Source: Annona cherimola (lineage: Eukaryota; Streptophyta; Magnoliopsida; Magnoliales; Annonaceae). Taken from it: a DNA stretch of 64,000 nucleotides. Where the stretch lies: the NCBI GenBank assembly GCA_030490835.1, contig CM059972.1, forward strand, positions 17,895,764-17,959,763, read 5' to 3'. Numbering within the stretch: the stretch's first letter is position 1; every line of letters begins with the position of its first letter. Position numbers and translations under genes: made by a program. Shown in pieces: positions 36,197 to 48,800 of the stretch. A model generated the notes under the pieces. It did no database searches, was not told the origin of the DNA, and worked only from the letters and a program-made list of their open reading frames with translations.

Positions 36197-39100
36197 CTAG
36201 CAAGGATAGGCGCACAGGCACTCATAGCCTCCTTGGTTTCCTCTGATACAACTGCCTTGGCCATTGTACTTCTGGGCGCACTGGGCACGGCAAGTTGCAA
36301 GAACGCACGAAGGGCCCAAGTCCGCCGTGCACGTTGCCGCACTCGCCAGCTGCGGTAGCGCTAAAAGAGCAATACCTGCTTGCAAATAATCACACATGCA
36401 GCGAGAAGAACAATTAGTTTAGATTGTTCAGACATGTCTTCTCTTTTACAGCGTAAGAAAATACATTTTACAACTCTTATTAACAACCAAAATTTCTTTA
36501 TTTGCAAGTAAAGTGCATATATAAGAAAAAAATTTGCTTATAATAATACTTTTACATGCAAAGAAAAATTTTCTTATTCGTAGAGATTCCTTACAAAAAA
36601 AAATCCTTGTTTATAATAATGTCTTGGCCAGTAAGAGTGTGTCTATGAAATAATAAAATTTTTGGATAAAAAGTTTTTTGGATAAATGTCTATGAACTGA
36701 GAGAAAATAATGTGATATGATAAAAGCAATGATGATGAGTGAAAAGAATAAAGTTAAAATAGATAAGTTAATTGTATGTGTAGTTATACAAAATGATTAA
36801 AAGATACGGTATTATATAAAAATATGTGAAAATTAATTAAAACGTAAAGCAGTTTTGGAGAGTAAAAAACTTTTGTAGTAAACAAATATGCCCTAAATTA
36901 AAATTTAGTTGTCCAAACACAAAAATTAGGGATTGAAATTGAAGCAGGTCAACCCATGGTCAACCTTTTGTTTTACTAAGTAAAATCGATTTTTTAACCT
37001 AATACAAAGATGAATCAAAAATTTTGACCTAAACTCAAAAGTATAGTCAAAATAGGTCAACCACATCCCAACCCAAAGAATCCCGACCCGCCTTACATAT
37101 ATTCATTTATTAAAAATTATAAGCATAATTTTGAATTTTATTCACATTTTATTTAAAAATTATTATATTATTTATAATTAACTAGATGAACAATACAATT
37201 ATCAATAAAAGTTATTTGCACATATACATATAACTCTTATACCTAATTGCAGTGTTCCCAACATTTTGGAAACATTTTCAGAAAATACTATTATTTTAGA
37301 AAATTAAAATGCTAAAATTCATTCTAAATGAGATATGTTTTATTAATCTATTTTAATAAAATTATACTATATTTACTCATATTTTATTTTAGTAAACATA
37401 TTTACTTTTATTAATTAGTAAAATATTGAATTGTATAACATTTAAATTTTTTACATAGATGTGCTTTTATCTTGATTGATTCTTAAAATTATCCTATATG
37501 GTCCATATTTTTATTCAACCCATTATTCTGATAATGACTAAGGGTGTAACTTGAGTAAGATACTCATAAGTCAACTCATCGAATACTTTAAAATGAGTAG
37601 GATATGATTCTATTTTCATACTCATATAATAGTGTAGATTTCAATTTAAAAAATTTAGTGTAATTAGGCTAGGATAGTTACAAGGTTTGGGTACTCGAAG
37701 CCCACCCAAATTACTAATATATGTATATATATTCAATATCTCTTTTATAAAATATATTATATCTTTGAAGATATAAAATATATTTTTTAAAATATAGAAA
37801 CTTATTTAATATATCTAATAGATGCATTTTAAAATTATATTATTATCATATTGATTATAAGTTTTTAAGTAAAATTTATATTAGGTTTATGATTTTCAAA
37901 TACAATATGAAGACTAATATAGAGAACTAATTTAGAATCAGAAATAGAACTAAACTTAAAAATTAAGGTACAATAGTAGTTTTTCGAAATAAAGTAAGAG
38001 TAGATTCCACCCTAAACCAAACCTATTTCACCTAAGTTATAATCCTTAATACTGAACCAAAACTAATCTAAAAATTTTTCCGAGACTATTGAGAATAGAT
38101 GAGAGTCAAACTAATTTTGTCCCCCGAAATAATAAATACGGTTAGATAAAATTTTGAAAAATAGAGCCGACGCTAGCTAAACTCTAACTTGATACAACTT
38201 GCGCCAATTTTCACTCCTCATAAAAATATAAATGATTGACAACCAATTTTCTTCTTACATCATAAATCATTGGCAACTAAGTTCTTTTTAGCACCAAACT
38301 TGCCAAAAATGAAATTTTTTGTATTGTTAATTGCCTAGTCCTTTTTTTTTCTTTTAAGTGCCTTCACCCGTCCATATCAAACACCCTTATTAATTTTGGT
38401 TGTCAACAAGAGATCATATAAGGGCAAGGGTAAAGCTATGTCGAGGGGACGTTAGTCATGGAGCAATCTAATTAAAGGCTTCAGAAATGGGGAGTAAATG
38501 GCACAGAGTACTTAATTATATATATATATATAAGGTATAACCGCAGCGGTCATTAATTTGCAAAAAGTGCTCCCTAAAATTATTTTATCCCGTAACCTGG
38601 GGCTTAGCTTGGTTAGTTCATAATACAATTATCTAAAATTAATCTGTCTACCATTGTAGAGTTGGTTGTAATTCATTGAGGAAAATGAGTTGTAAGAGAT
38701 AGTATAAAGATGTAACAATCAAAAACATATCAAATTTGATAACTATGAATTCATATTCTATCGCAATTACATAAAATGGTACAAAAGACTAAGAGTCAGT
38801 CATGATATATTATCGTATCGAAAATATATGAATATTAATATACAAATTAGATGGTTAATTTAGAAATAAAATTTTTAAAAAAATAAAAAGCCAACTATTT
38901 TTATAAACCATTCCATGGAAATGTTTAATGGGAATCACTCCCCTGTATGTATATGTATACAAACAATTAGACGTATTGAAAGACGTCGTAATTAAGATCA
39001 TGCATCGCATGTATTTGAGTAAAACAAGATAAGAAACGCATAAGGGGAAGATATCTTTATCTCTGATCTGCAAGAAAAAAAGGTAGAAATAATGTTGCAA

Positions 39101-39274
39101 AATTGATGAACATTTTCTTGTGCTGTAAAGTGCAAGGCAATTTCATTAGCTAATCAATTCGGCAGATGGTCTCCGACATTGGAATATATATGGCTTGTGG
39201 AGCAGGAAAATCAAACCTGAGAAAAACAATATCACAAGAAAGACGAAACGGATGGGAGAACAATGCTTTGCCAT
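36197..39274 (-). CDS. Defensin-like gene, probable two-exon model with a 2.84-kb intron
   Basis: The 3' exon (36197-36375) encodes a clear defensin-like mature peptide: C-x7-C-x4-C-x3-C-x9-C-x9-C-x-C-x3-C, from ATCTADLGPSC to CAYPC-stop. A CAG acceptor precedes 36375. The proposed 5' exon (39217-39274) encodes MAKHCSPIRFVFLVILFFS and ends TCAG|GTTTGA in phase 1. Joined, the reading frame is continuous (FFSGIALLALPQLASAATC) and gives a 78-residue precursor with one hydrophobic signal peptide ending ASA. The phase-1 position matches the gene at 31176. Alternatives: the Cys-rich exon uses its own ATG at 36397 in frame; or MSEQSKLIVLLAACVIICKQ (from 36435) was its signal exon and a frameshift has broken it. 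The mature exon is sure; the pairing is inference. Confidence 0.55.
36635..36893. mobile_element. Tourist-type MITE in the putative defensin-like intron
   Basis: Starts GAGTGTGTCTATGAAATAAT and ends AAACAAATATGCCC, flanked by TAA on both sides (36632-36634 and 36894-36896). The interior matches the Tourist family of this window in inverse orientation (TAATGATGATGAGTGAAAAG, GATTAAAAGATACGGTA). Confidence 0.8.
36894..39216. other. AT-rich sequence, putative intron of the defensin-like gene
   Basis: No coding similarity or recognisable element. Several open frames here have no cysteine pattern or family match. Confidence 0.35.
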
Positions 39275-39355
39275 CTTAGCAGTATAACTAATTTGTAAAT
39301 AGATTCTTCTCAGACTTGGATCTCTGTGACTGTGAGTAGGGAAGACTAGGAGAGT

Positions 39356-39363
39356 ATTTATAG
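39356..39363 (-). promoter_or_regulatory. TATA box upstream of the MAKH signal-peptide exon
   Basis: TATAAATA on the minus strand lies 82 bp upstream of the ATG at 39274. It supports this exon being a true first exon with its own promoter. Confidence 0.6.
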
Positions 39364-42262
39364 ACTGTCTGTGAGATGGCGGCACTAAATGCGTAGGATC
39401 TTTTCGATAGGTATCGTCGCCAAATGCAATGGGCTGAGACTTGAGAATTTATTAGTACAGCTGTCGCATATCTGTTGTGGATGTCACCCGTGATATGCGC
39501 CAGGCCTTTTTTGCCGTGCGCTGAGTGAAGCCCTGTCCGACAATTCCACTGGTGCATCAACTGTGTTGTCTTCTAGAAATTAGAAAAACAATCTGTTTAA
39601 AAGATACAAATTCTCGAAATGAATCTAAATATCTCTATTTCTAAAACAGTTATTTTGAATTTTCAAGATAGAATTTTTAATTTCTAAATCAACTTTTTAT
39701 GTTTCTAATACAATTTTTTCTATTTCTAATATACAATATTATGTGCTACAAATATATATACATATATATACGTCGCCAGCTGCCTGTAGCACAGGTGGTC
39801 AGAAATGTTGTTATCGCTGTCCATTTGTTCGGGAGCTTTGTTTTTCTATTAATATTTAGGAGTTTTTTTATCTCCTTTATTAATATTTGGAAGCTTATGA
39901 TCGCCTTTTGAAAATTTGTAAAAAAATTATCTCAGAACTTTAATTGTAATATTGATTGAGATCTGATGTAAAAATACTCGAATTAAAAAATATATATGTC
40001 GTTATGTTTTTATCCCAAATACAAATTACATTCAACATCGTATATCCTTTGAAACACCCTCAAATCTAATTAAGTTTTTATGTTTGCAGTAAACTCCTTA
40101 TGTTTTCCTCATACGCATTTAGTAGCTGTTAATTGTTTCCAAGTACGTCATTAGCATTTGAATTTTATTCCTCATATGCATTTAGTAGCGGTTAATTGTT
40201 TCTAAGTACGTCGTTAGCATTTGAATTTTATCCTCCATGTAGCTAGGGGTGCAGCTAGTAAACATGAATTAACTTCCGTACCACTTCTATGAAACTCATT
40301 TTTTATATAATCTCCTCTATTTTTAATATATTGATTATTAATAGAAAATTCACTCCATCTATTGTATTTAACATCATTTATAATATACTGGAAACCTATT
40401 TATTTATTTAACATCACTATGCAGGGGCCTCATTGAAAATCAACGTAATAAAATAGTTTAACGGTAAATATTAATTTTAAAGTTGTATTTTCAATATCTA
40501 AACCATCTAAAATATCATTTCTGTGTTGATAAATGATTCTATAAAGTATTATTACATTATAATATATGTGAAAATAGATCTAAGTATTTTTCATAATTTA
40601 TAAAAGAATATATATATTTTTCAACAAATGTGGCTCATAAACATACTTAATCAAGATGAAACTTACTCTCCTGGATAAACAAATGATGTTAAATACAATA
40701 AATGGATTGAATTTTTCATCAAAGATTGAAATCTTAAACATTAAGGAAGTTACATGGCCCTGCTTTTTTGTAACTCAGTTACATAGAAGAGAAGCTTATT
40801 AAACTTAGGTTCTTATCCATCCTAATTTTAATCTTATTTATAAAATTTAAATCTTAATCTTAACCTTAATTTTATTTGCAAAAACTAAACACTAATCTTA
40901 TTCATAGAAATCAAGTTCATTTAATATTTCATGCAAATATAAATTAACAAGTCATCTGAAAAATAATAATAATAACTAGCCAATTAAATTTAAGAAAGCA
41001 TAGTAATATAACATACTTTAAAGAAAATTTGTCTCTTTTTAAAAAAAGATAAGAAAGAAAACCAACTTGCGCAAAAGTGAATAATATAGATATAAAATAA
41101 ATGAAAGGAATACTAAATATAATTTGAACCTGATAAATATCTACGCAAAAATAAATATAAATAATATCAAATAATAAATAATGAATAAATATTATTTAAA
41201 TATTATGTATATAATATATTTTTATTAATTATAAATAAGAAAATCGAATTTGGGCCCCTGATATTTAGATTTGCTTGCATTCTAACCCGTATTCTATTTA
41301 GAAATCAGATTTCTTAAGTTTTGGCTTGGCAAAAGCAAAGTCTAGACACTTATATTTAGGCTCAAGTCGACTTTTAAAAAAATAATAATAATAATCAGAT
41401 CACTCATTGTGTTTATAATTATTTATAAACTTCTATCATTTGAAATATTAAAAAGATAATATAAGGAATCTCATACGCTTGCACTCTCAGTGGATTATTC
41501 ATAAATCTAGTTAAAATTACATCACAGTTTTTTATGGAAGATTATATCTAATTTCAACAATAAAAAGATAATTTACAAGTGATGACTATTAAAATTAAAA
41601 CAATAAACAGATAATCTACAAGTAACGTGAATTTTAACAATAGAAAGGCTGGTTGATAAAGATGCGTATTTTACCATCTCTGTACTATTATGAATATATT
41701 TATAGAAACTAAAGTTGAATAACTGTATTAGCTATCAGCGAACCTAATCCACCGGGATTTGAATTTGGGTTGGATGGTTCAAGGTTGGATTTGGGATTTA
41801 GAAAATACGTTTGGGTTTAGTTTTCAGATTTCCAAAAATGGGCCCAACCCCCTTGCAACAAGTGCATCCAATCTGATTCATCTGTCTTCAGATATAATGA
41901 TTAAAAGTAAATGATAGTTATATACTTATGGAAAAATGTATAGAAATGAAAAGTAGTGAAAAATAATTTGTAAAGCAAGATAGCTGTATGAAAAAATGTC
42001 TAGAAAAAAAATTTTATTATTTTACCAAACACATGAAAAGAAATTAGGAATGGAATAAATTCTAAAGCTATGTGATACGAGTGGAAGTAAGGAGACTAAA
42101 CTAAAAATAGATAGGATGGTTATAATAAAAAATGTAAAAAATAATTAACAAGTAAATGTAATAATAAAAAATAGTATAATTAAGTTATTAAAATGGCAAA
42201 TCATAACAAAAATTAGGGCGGCATTTTATTTTTCTTTTTATTTTTTTTCTTTTTAGCGGGGT
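39364..42262. other. AT-rich intergenic region
   Basis: Holds one dispersed repeat copy at about 40290-40790 and a near-duplicate pair of about 60 bp at 40105-40240 (CATATGCATTTAGTAGC(T/G)GTTAATTG). A diverged Tourist-like piece lies near 41950-42180. No gene seen. Confidence 0.4.
40290..40790. repeat. Dispersed AT-rich repeat copy with inverted ends
   Basis: Left end CACTTCTATGAAACTCATT and right end GTTACATAGAAGAGAAG are inverted relatives. The interior includes ATATTTAACATCATT and AAATACAATAAATGGATTG. The inverted ends suggest a non-autonomous DNA transposon of about 0.5 kb. Confidence 0.5.
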
Positions 42263-42715
42263 TCACACTTCATAGACAATACTGCATGAATAGTCTGCTA
42301 CATGCCAATGCATCCATATTCCAAGACAGCTCAGAAATTCAAAACTATTAATGGCACGAACTAGCACAAATACCGTCAAATACAAATTCCGTCTTAAGAT
42401 TCGAATACCATACCGGCAGCGGCGGCAGGAGAGAGGAAGTTCGCTATCAGCGACGAAGAGGACAACGCAATAATGCCTTTTCAAGAGAACAATCATCGCC
42501 CACCAAGAGTAAATAGAAAAACCAGAACAACTGTTGTTAACTAAGCATTCCATTTCAAGATCCAAACACCACAATCTTTTGAACAGGCACAGAAAGGAAA
42601 TGGAAGCAGTTTTTCTTTTTTGTTTTTGTTTTTTTTTTTCAGTTGTTAACACATCCATTCCTTTCAACAAACAAGAAAAAAACAATGAGAGATTCAAAGG
42701 GAGAGAAAAGGAAAC

Positions 42716-42736
42716 GAGCCAAGGATGAATTGCCCA
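42716..42736 (-). promoter_or_regulatory. miR169 target site in the NF-YA 3' UTR
   Basis: The plus strand reads GAGCCAAGGATGAATTGCCC at 42716-42735; miR169 has the core AGCCAAGGATGACTTGCC. The minus-strand transcript therefore pairs with miR169 with one internal mismatch plus terminal ones. The site lies about 130 bp after the NF-YA stop codon, as in known plant NF-YA targets. Confidence 0.92.
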
Positions 42737-42864
42737 AGAAACACCAGACATGTTTCTTGCACTGAACCACGGATGGACATGCATCAAGCGTGGAACATGT
42801 TCACTGGTAAGTGATAATGGAACCACCGATTCCCCATGCAGCAGGATGTCAATGTTTGGACCCA

Positions 42865-45800
42865 TTATGCCTGACGCCCCCTCCACCTGTCTTCACTGAC
42901 AAAGGAGGTGTGGCCCAGGTCAGTCTGCCGGAGCATGTCATCACTGTTTGAAATGCTTGTGACATCTGAGCAGGTTGCAGAAGTGCCGAAGTTGCTGTTG
43001 TCTGACTGAAGTTCCTCCAATTCCAGCATGTTACCGCCTAGCTGGAGCACAGGATCAGACTCGTTATGTGAGTCAGCTTGTTTACATTGCTGTGGCTTCT
43101 TGATGTTCAGGAAACGTCCACCAGATCCCCTGGGTCTGTTAACAGCATGACGGTGCCTGGACTCATGAAGGTAAGGCTGTGCAAAACCAAATGTGAGGAA
43201 TCAGAACCCTACATGGCGTAGCTACAGAGTCCAGTATGCATGAAGTCAAATCCAAGTCAGCAGTCCCAATCCAGCCAACAATATATTTGACCAGCATGAA
43301 CAACTAATCCTTGAATATATTGCATAATGCATGCAATGAAGGCCTAACGAATGTGGTGGCGGCCAGTGAAGTAGGAATTAGCATGCACCAGTTAACATAC
43401 TTTTCGAGGCTTAACCAGTTTGTTCTGAGCTTCTTGCTTTGCACGAAACTGCCGCCGCCTGATGATCCCACGGTACTGCTTAGCATTGACAAAGATGGGC
43501 CCTTCTTCTTGAAGACTAAGAGGAAGAGGCACACGCCCTGTTGGCACCCCCAGCATTTGTGGATGAATCTGCTCACAATAAAAATTATAAATAAATAAAT
43601 AAAAAACAAACAAACAAACAAAACAAAAAATGAGCCAGGCTACAATGCAAGAAGCTGTGGTTGCTGCCATTATCAAAATCCTTTTCCCAAAAACCTGGAC
43701 AGCAGCATCAGTAGATATCACATTCTAGAATATTCACAACTTATTATAAGTCATAACAGCCTATATAACTTACAGGCCACCCACTTGCCTCTTGATGGTT
43801 TTGAACTCAAATGACCTTCTTACCCAATTCCGAGTCCATGGTGAAATATCAAACCATTCCTGCAATCATGTTTGATCATAACCAACTCGCAACCACTAAA
43901 CAGGTTTGCCATTGCATGCTTTTCACACCGGAAAAATAAGCCTTGATAGCCTATGTTTATGTGAGAGATAGACGTCTGTTGTTTGTTTCACCAAGGTATC
44001 TTTAAGCCATTTTCAAGTAATTACATTCTCTGGAATCCCAAAGTTTTACCCAGTCCACAGTGAAACATCAAACCATTCCAGCATTCACGTTTAATCATAC
44101 AGAAATAGTAACCTCTAAATAGGTTTGCATTGCATGTTTTCCATCTCTCGTTCATTTGGTCAAGGCATCTTACAAGCACTTTCAAGAGATTCTCTGAAAT
44201 TTCAAAGTTTTAGGAGCTATTTGGGTTGAGAAATTTGACAATTTCAACTGACGAAAAGAAAACACAAGCAGATAAGTATTGATATGGATTTCCCATTAAC
44301 GTAAACATGTTGATATGGATTCCCCTTTAAATGATAAACACATCACCTCTTTGTTAAATGTTCAATTATGTTACTTAAAATTACGGGTATGGCCAGCGAT
44401 GCATCAGACATGCTGGTAATGTTGGGGTCGGTCACATGAACGACCAGCATTCGAACCCTGCCAGATGCAGGGCATAGCTGTCGTGTCCCCCTTGGTAATG
44501 GGGGTATTTACAAAAATTGTCCCCAAATGCAGGGGTATTTACAATACGCCCCCCTATAGTGAGGGTTGTGAATGTACCTGATTGTAATATTAGATGTCAC
44601 ATATAATATCAATAAAAAAAATTACAAGTGTATGAATGAAATTTTATAGTAAATATTTTAATTATTTCATCTTATTTCTGTGCCATGGCTTGAGAGAAAA
44701 TGATTTTTATAACATTTATTTATCATTTTCAAGATGCATGCCAACAAAATTCAACAATTAAAACTACGTTATGCAGGAGTCTTAAACACATGGAAGAGTG
44801 GTGTCAAACTGTCAATAATTTTAAAAAAAAAAAATTGTGTAGATAATGAAAAGAAAAATACATTCCGTGTATACCAATGCCCTCTCTTTCCAATTCCTCC
44901 AACTCCCTGCCCAATCCACAGCCGGCAAAATGACATCGTGATTATAGTGTGTGTCAATAGGAGGGTGGTTTGGAAAACCTTCGAGGTGGGAGGTTATGAT
45001 GTAAACATGATGTCAAATGTAAAGTGAACAAAAATAAAATAGAGAAGCTTTTTGTGAAATGTCAGAGCTAACAATGAGAAAATATGGATTATGATAGGAA
45101 AAGTAAGGGTGATTGAGGATAGTTAACTGTCATATTGCATAAATGAGGATGGCTTTGGATATTGTAACATATACACACTCATAATAACATTACGACAGTA
45201 GTTTGAAGTAGTGATTGTCATTTGGTGCTGCAATACAGTTGGCATGTACATGAGTAATTCAAGTAATAAACTAAAAAACATTATTTATTGCAGAAAAGCA
45301 GGATGAAGTATTTTCTCTAAGCAGTTTGAGAACATTTAAAATTTTGAGCACCCTATCAGCAGGGGAAAAAAAAAACCATCTAAAACTGACTGGAATCCAC
45401 CATTCCCGATATGCAAAAAATGTACCATGAATTGCAGTTAAAAAAAGAAAAGAAAAAAGAAAGTGCTATGAATTGGATACGAAGATGACAGATGGATCAA
45501 AAAGTCAATGAAGGATGATATTCAAGGATTGTCTAATTCAAAAGTCTTGAATATCTACCACGGTACCACCAGGCGTAAAAGCCAGCCAGCTTTGAATATT
45601 AGTGTGGCACTCCAACCAGAGTGGTCAGTTAGAGCATTCATAACATGACATTTTTGCATACGTAGTAGCATATCAATGGCATGAGTGAGGACATAGGGCT
45701 TAGAGACCTCGCCAAGAACCACTCCTTTCCCTTTGGCAGTTGCTTTCTGCTCTTTTTTTCTTTTATGGTTTCTTTTTCCCTCTGAAATTAAATAAGAGAA

Positions 45801-48800
45801 GACAGGTAAAAGGTGCTTACAATTGCTTGTGGTCCATAAGAAGCCACCATCCCATAAAAGAACGGATCCACATAAGAACATGGAACATGAGTCTGAGAAG
45901 AAAGCAGAAGATAAGTGTTAGGCACATAAGTCACACCTGGAACAACACACATAAACAGATGGCAGATTCAAGTCAAAATCAGTATATCTCATTAACGCAA
46001 TAGCTTATTATTGGCTGGGTGAAATCAACCTGCAAAGATTGGTATCCACAGTCAGGACTTCCCAGAGGAAGAGTCAATTTTGCATTTCCATCGGCACTAA
46101 CCTGCTTCCCATGAGTCCCATTGAATCCTGGGTAGAACAATCATATGGGGAAATTGAAGTCAGTGTTCACCCTGTCACTTATCAAAGAATCCACAATCCT
46201 TCGAGATGGAGATAAAAAGTATTTAAGAAGCAACATATCATTAATCTCGCCCAAAAATATCGATAGAAGAGAAAAATCTCACAAGAAGATCTGAAATAAT
46301 CACTTTTTTATATTAAAATGAATGTTGGGAATGCAACATAACCAAAATGAATTGACTGGAATTACTACTTAGTACTTACTAGACATCTTATAGAGTTATT
46401 TAATGTCAAGCAAGAGACTGCAAAAAGGATTCCATACTTGTTTGATGTTTTACGTTATTGGTTTACTTACATAGGGAATGTAGAGAGTTTAACAACATAA
46501 AACAGAATGGCAAATGATAATATCATATATTCATTCTATGATCTCGTAGTTTGAATCGATCAATTTAAATTAAAATTGTGATGGGGAAAAGAGGGAAACT
46601 GCAATGGATAAGAATTTTTTAAATTTTTACTACCATAGGAAAGAAAGTGGTGTAAAAAGTTCGAGTATTTCATCAACGTCATTTACGCCTTCATGCAAAT
46701 GATCATCCACCACATACCCAGGTCGGGATTGCACAAACCATTTTATATTGGGATTATGCGACCAAGTTAGTCCTCCAGCCTCAAGAAGATGCATCACTTT
46801 ATATATTACTACTCCATTGCCGTTGCTGAACAGATACAACATGGAGATATGTCCAAGGCTCTAAGCTATTGAGAGAGAGAGTGAACACCGCTTGAGATGG
46901 GTGGGCAGGAGAATGAAAGAAACAAATATTCCAACATTCTAACCTTCAGAGACCAACAGCGATTTTCATTGAAACTGATTCTGAATGAATATTGTTTGCA
47001 GTCAACATTTTGCCTATTTATATATCAGACTACCGTTTTATTCTCATGTAAAACCTCAACTTAGCTATTAATACTATGCCCAAAAATAAACGGCAATAAA
47101 GAACCAAAGTACTGTCAAAATAAGTGGTGAACTCAATAATATAGCCATCTTATGGTGTTAAATGGCTAAATAGTAGCAAGCAAAATTATTAACGACAACA
47201 ATAATAATGGTAACAAATAATAATAATGATAATAACAATAATAAAGAATTTGATCCTTAGACACAATAAACTCAAGGTTTACTCACTTCTTTTGCAGTTG
47301 TTACTGAATCCAAGATAGTTTAAGTAATAAAAACTGCAATTAAACGTAGGGGGTGTTTGGCAACAAGTAAAATTTTTTACCTAAAATTTTTCACTCTCTA
47401 CAACTATCCTATTTTTTAATTATTTCTTCACATCTTCTTATATAAACTATCATATTTTTCAATCATTTTTATGCAATTATCTATACAACTAACATATCTA
47501 CTTTAACTTTATTCCTTTTACTCTTCATCATTACCTCTATCATATCACATCATTTTCTATTAATTTAACAACTTTTATACCGCCATGACGCCAGTAGCGT
47601 TGTGGTAACAACTGCCGCTGAATGCAGCTATAATAAATAAGAGTTCTACATGTTAGTCCCTCTGTGATGAGGGTGGTTTTACGATTTCCTCCCGTTTGTG
47701 GAGTTTTATAGTTTCCCTCCTGTAGTGGGGGTTTAGGGGAAAAAAAAATTCTCTCCATTTTATGAGGGTGTGAATGGGCTTCATTGTAATATGAGAATCT
47801 CATGATGTATATCCAAAAATATCAAAAAATAATAATAATAACTTCTAAACCAAAAACTTTTCATCCAAAGTTTTATCATTTCCCAAATACACCCACAATC
47901 AAAATTATACAAAATATCCATGAATTTGAATATCCATCAACTATAAATCTTCAAAGTAGAGAACTAAAGCGATCTTGGGTTGAATTTGAATAGATGCAAA
48001 AAGTGGGCCAAAGACAGGTGGAGTAAAGGAAATCTGAAAAAGTAACGGAAAAGAGAAGTAAACTATGATGGGATTGGGCATAACAACTGAAAATAAAATA
48101 AATAAACATAAAATGAATAACCTTTCCAGATAGAAAGAGAATTTTAAAGAAAAAGGGAATAGATAACTTTTTTGGGATGAAAAATGAGGGGTTAATGAAT
48201 GAAAATACTAGCAATGGGGGAAGGAAAGATTGTTAAGTCAGGATGGCCATACCACATTAAATAAAGTGAAAAGGGTATTAGGACTTTCCTACCCTATTTT
48301 AGTTTCCTTACCAATTATGAGTATCCATAAGTACCCATAGAAACTAAAGAGTCCCTGTAATCTAGTGTTTCACCCAGGGAGACATTGATCAGAAGTCACT
48401 AGCTTGCCTTATTATAAAAGTTTTCTTTTTCCTCCAAAGCCTTATTCAGGCAGCAGGCCCTCCCAGCCTATGGAAACAATATGTCTTTCATTTTGCTTTG
48501 CTTGTCTCAGAGGTGCTAGATCATCTAATTCAGTAGTCTTTGGGGCATTCAATTTAAATGGGCATGTTTGACTCCTGCCCTCAAAATCATTATGTTACAG
48601 TTAACAAACACAGGAAAACTCTTCTTTTCTTTTCCATTCTAGAAGATTACATGAAGAACATTTGATATATCATATTGTTCTTAATATTAGCATTCTGTTC
48701 GATTAGGAAATCAAAAACAAGGTATTTCAAAATTGTTGTCCAACAGCAGTTATGACCATTATGTAATTATGACAGTTAAGACAATCAACAATTGGCGAAC

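Noticed and set aside
38855..39100. Possible second exon for the MAKH signal-peptide exon close by
   Set aside because: An acceptor is present (TTGCAG) but the following frame has no cysteine pattern.
42263..42886. 207-codon open frame on the minus strand
   Set aside because: It overlaps the last NF-YA exon in another frame and the 3' UTR with the miR169 site; no family similarity.
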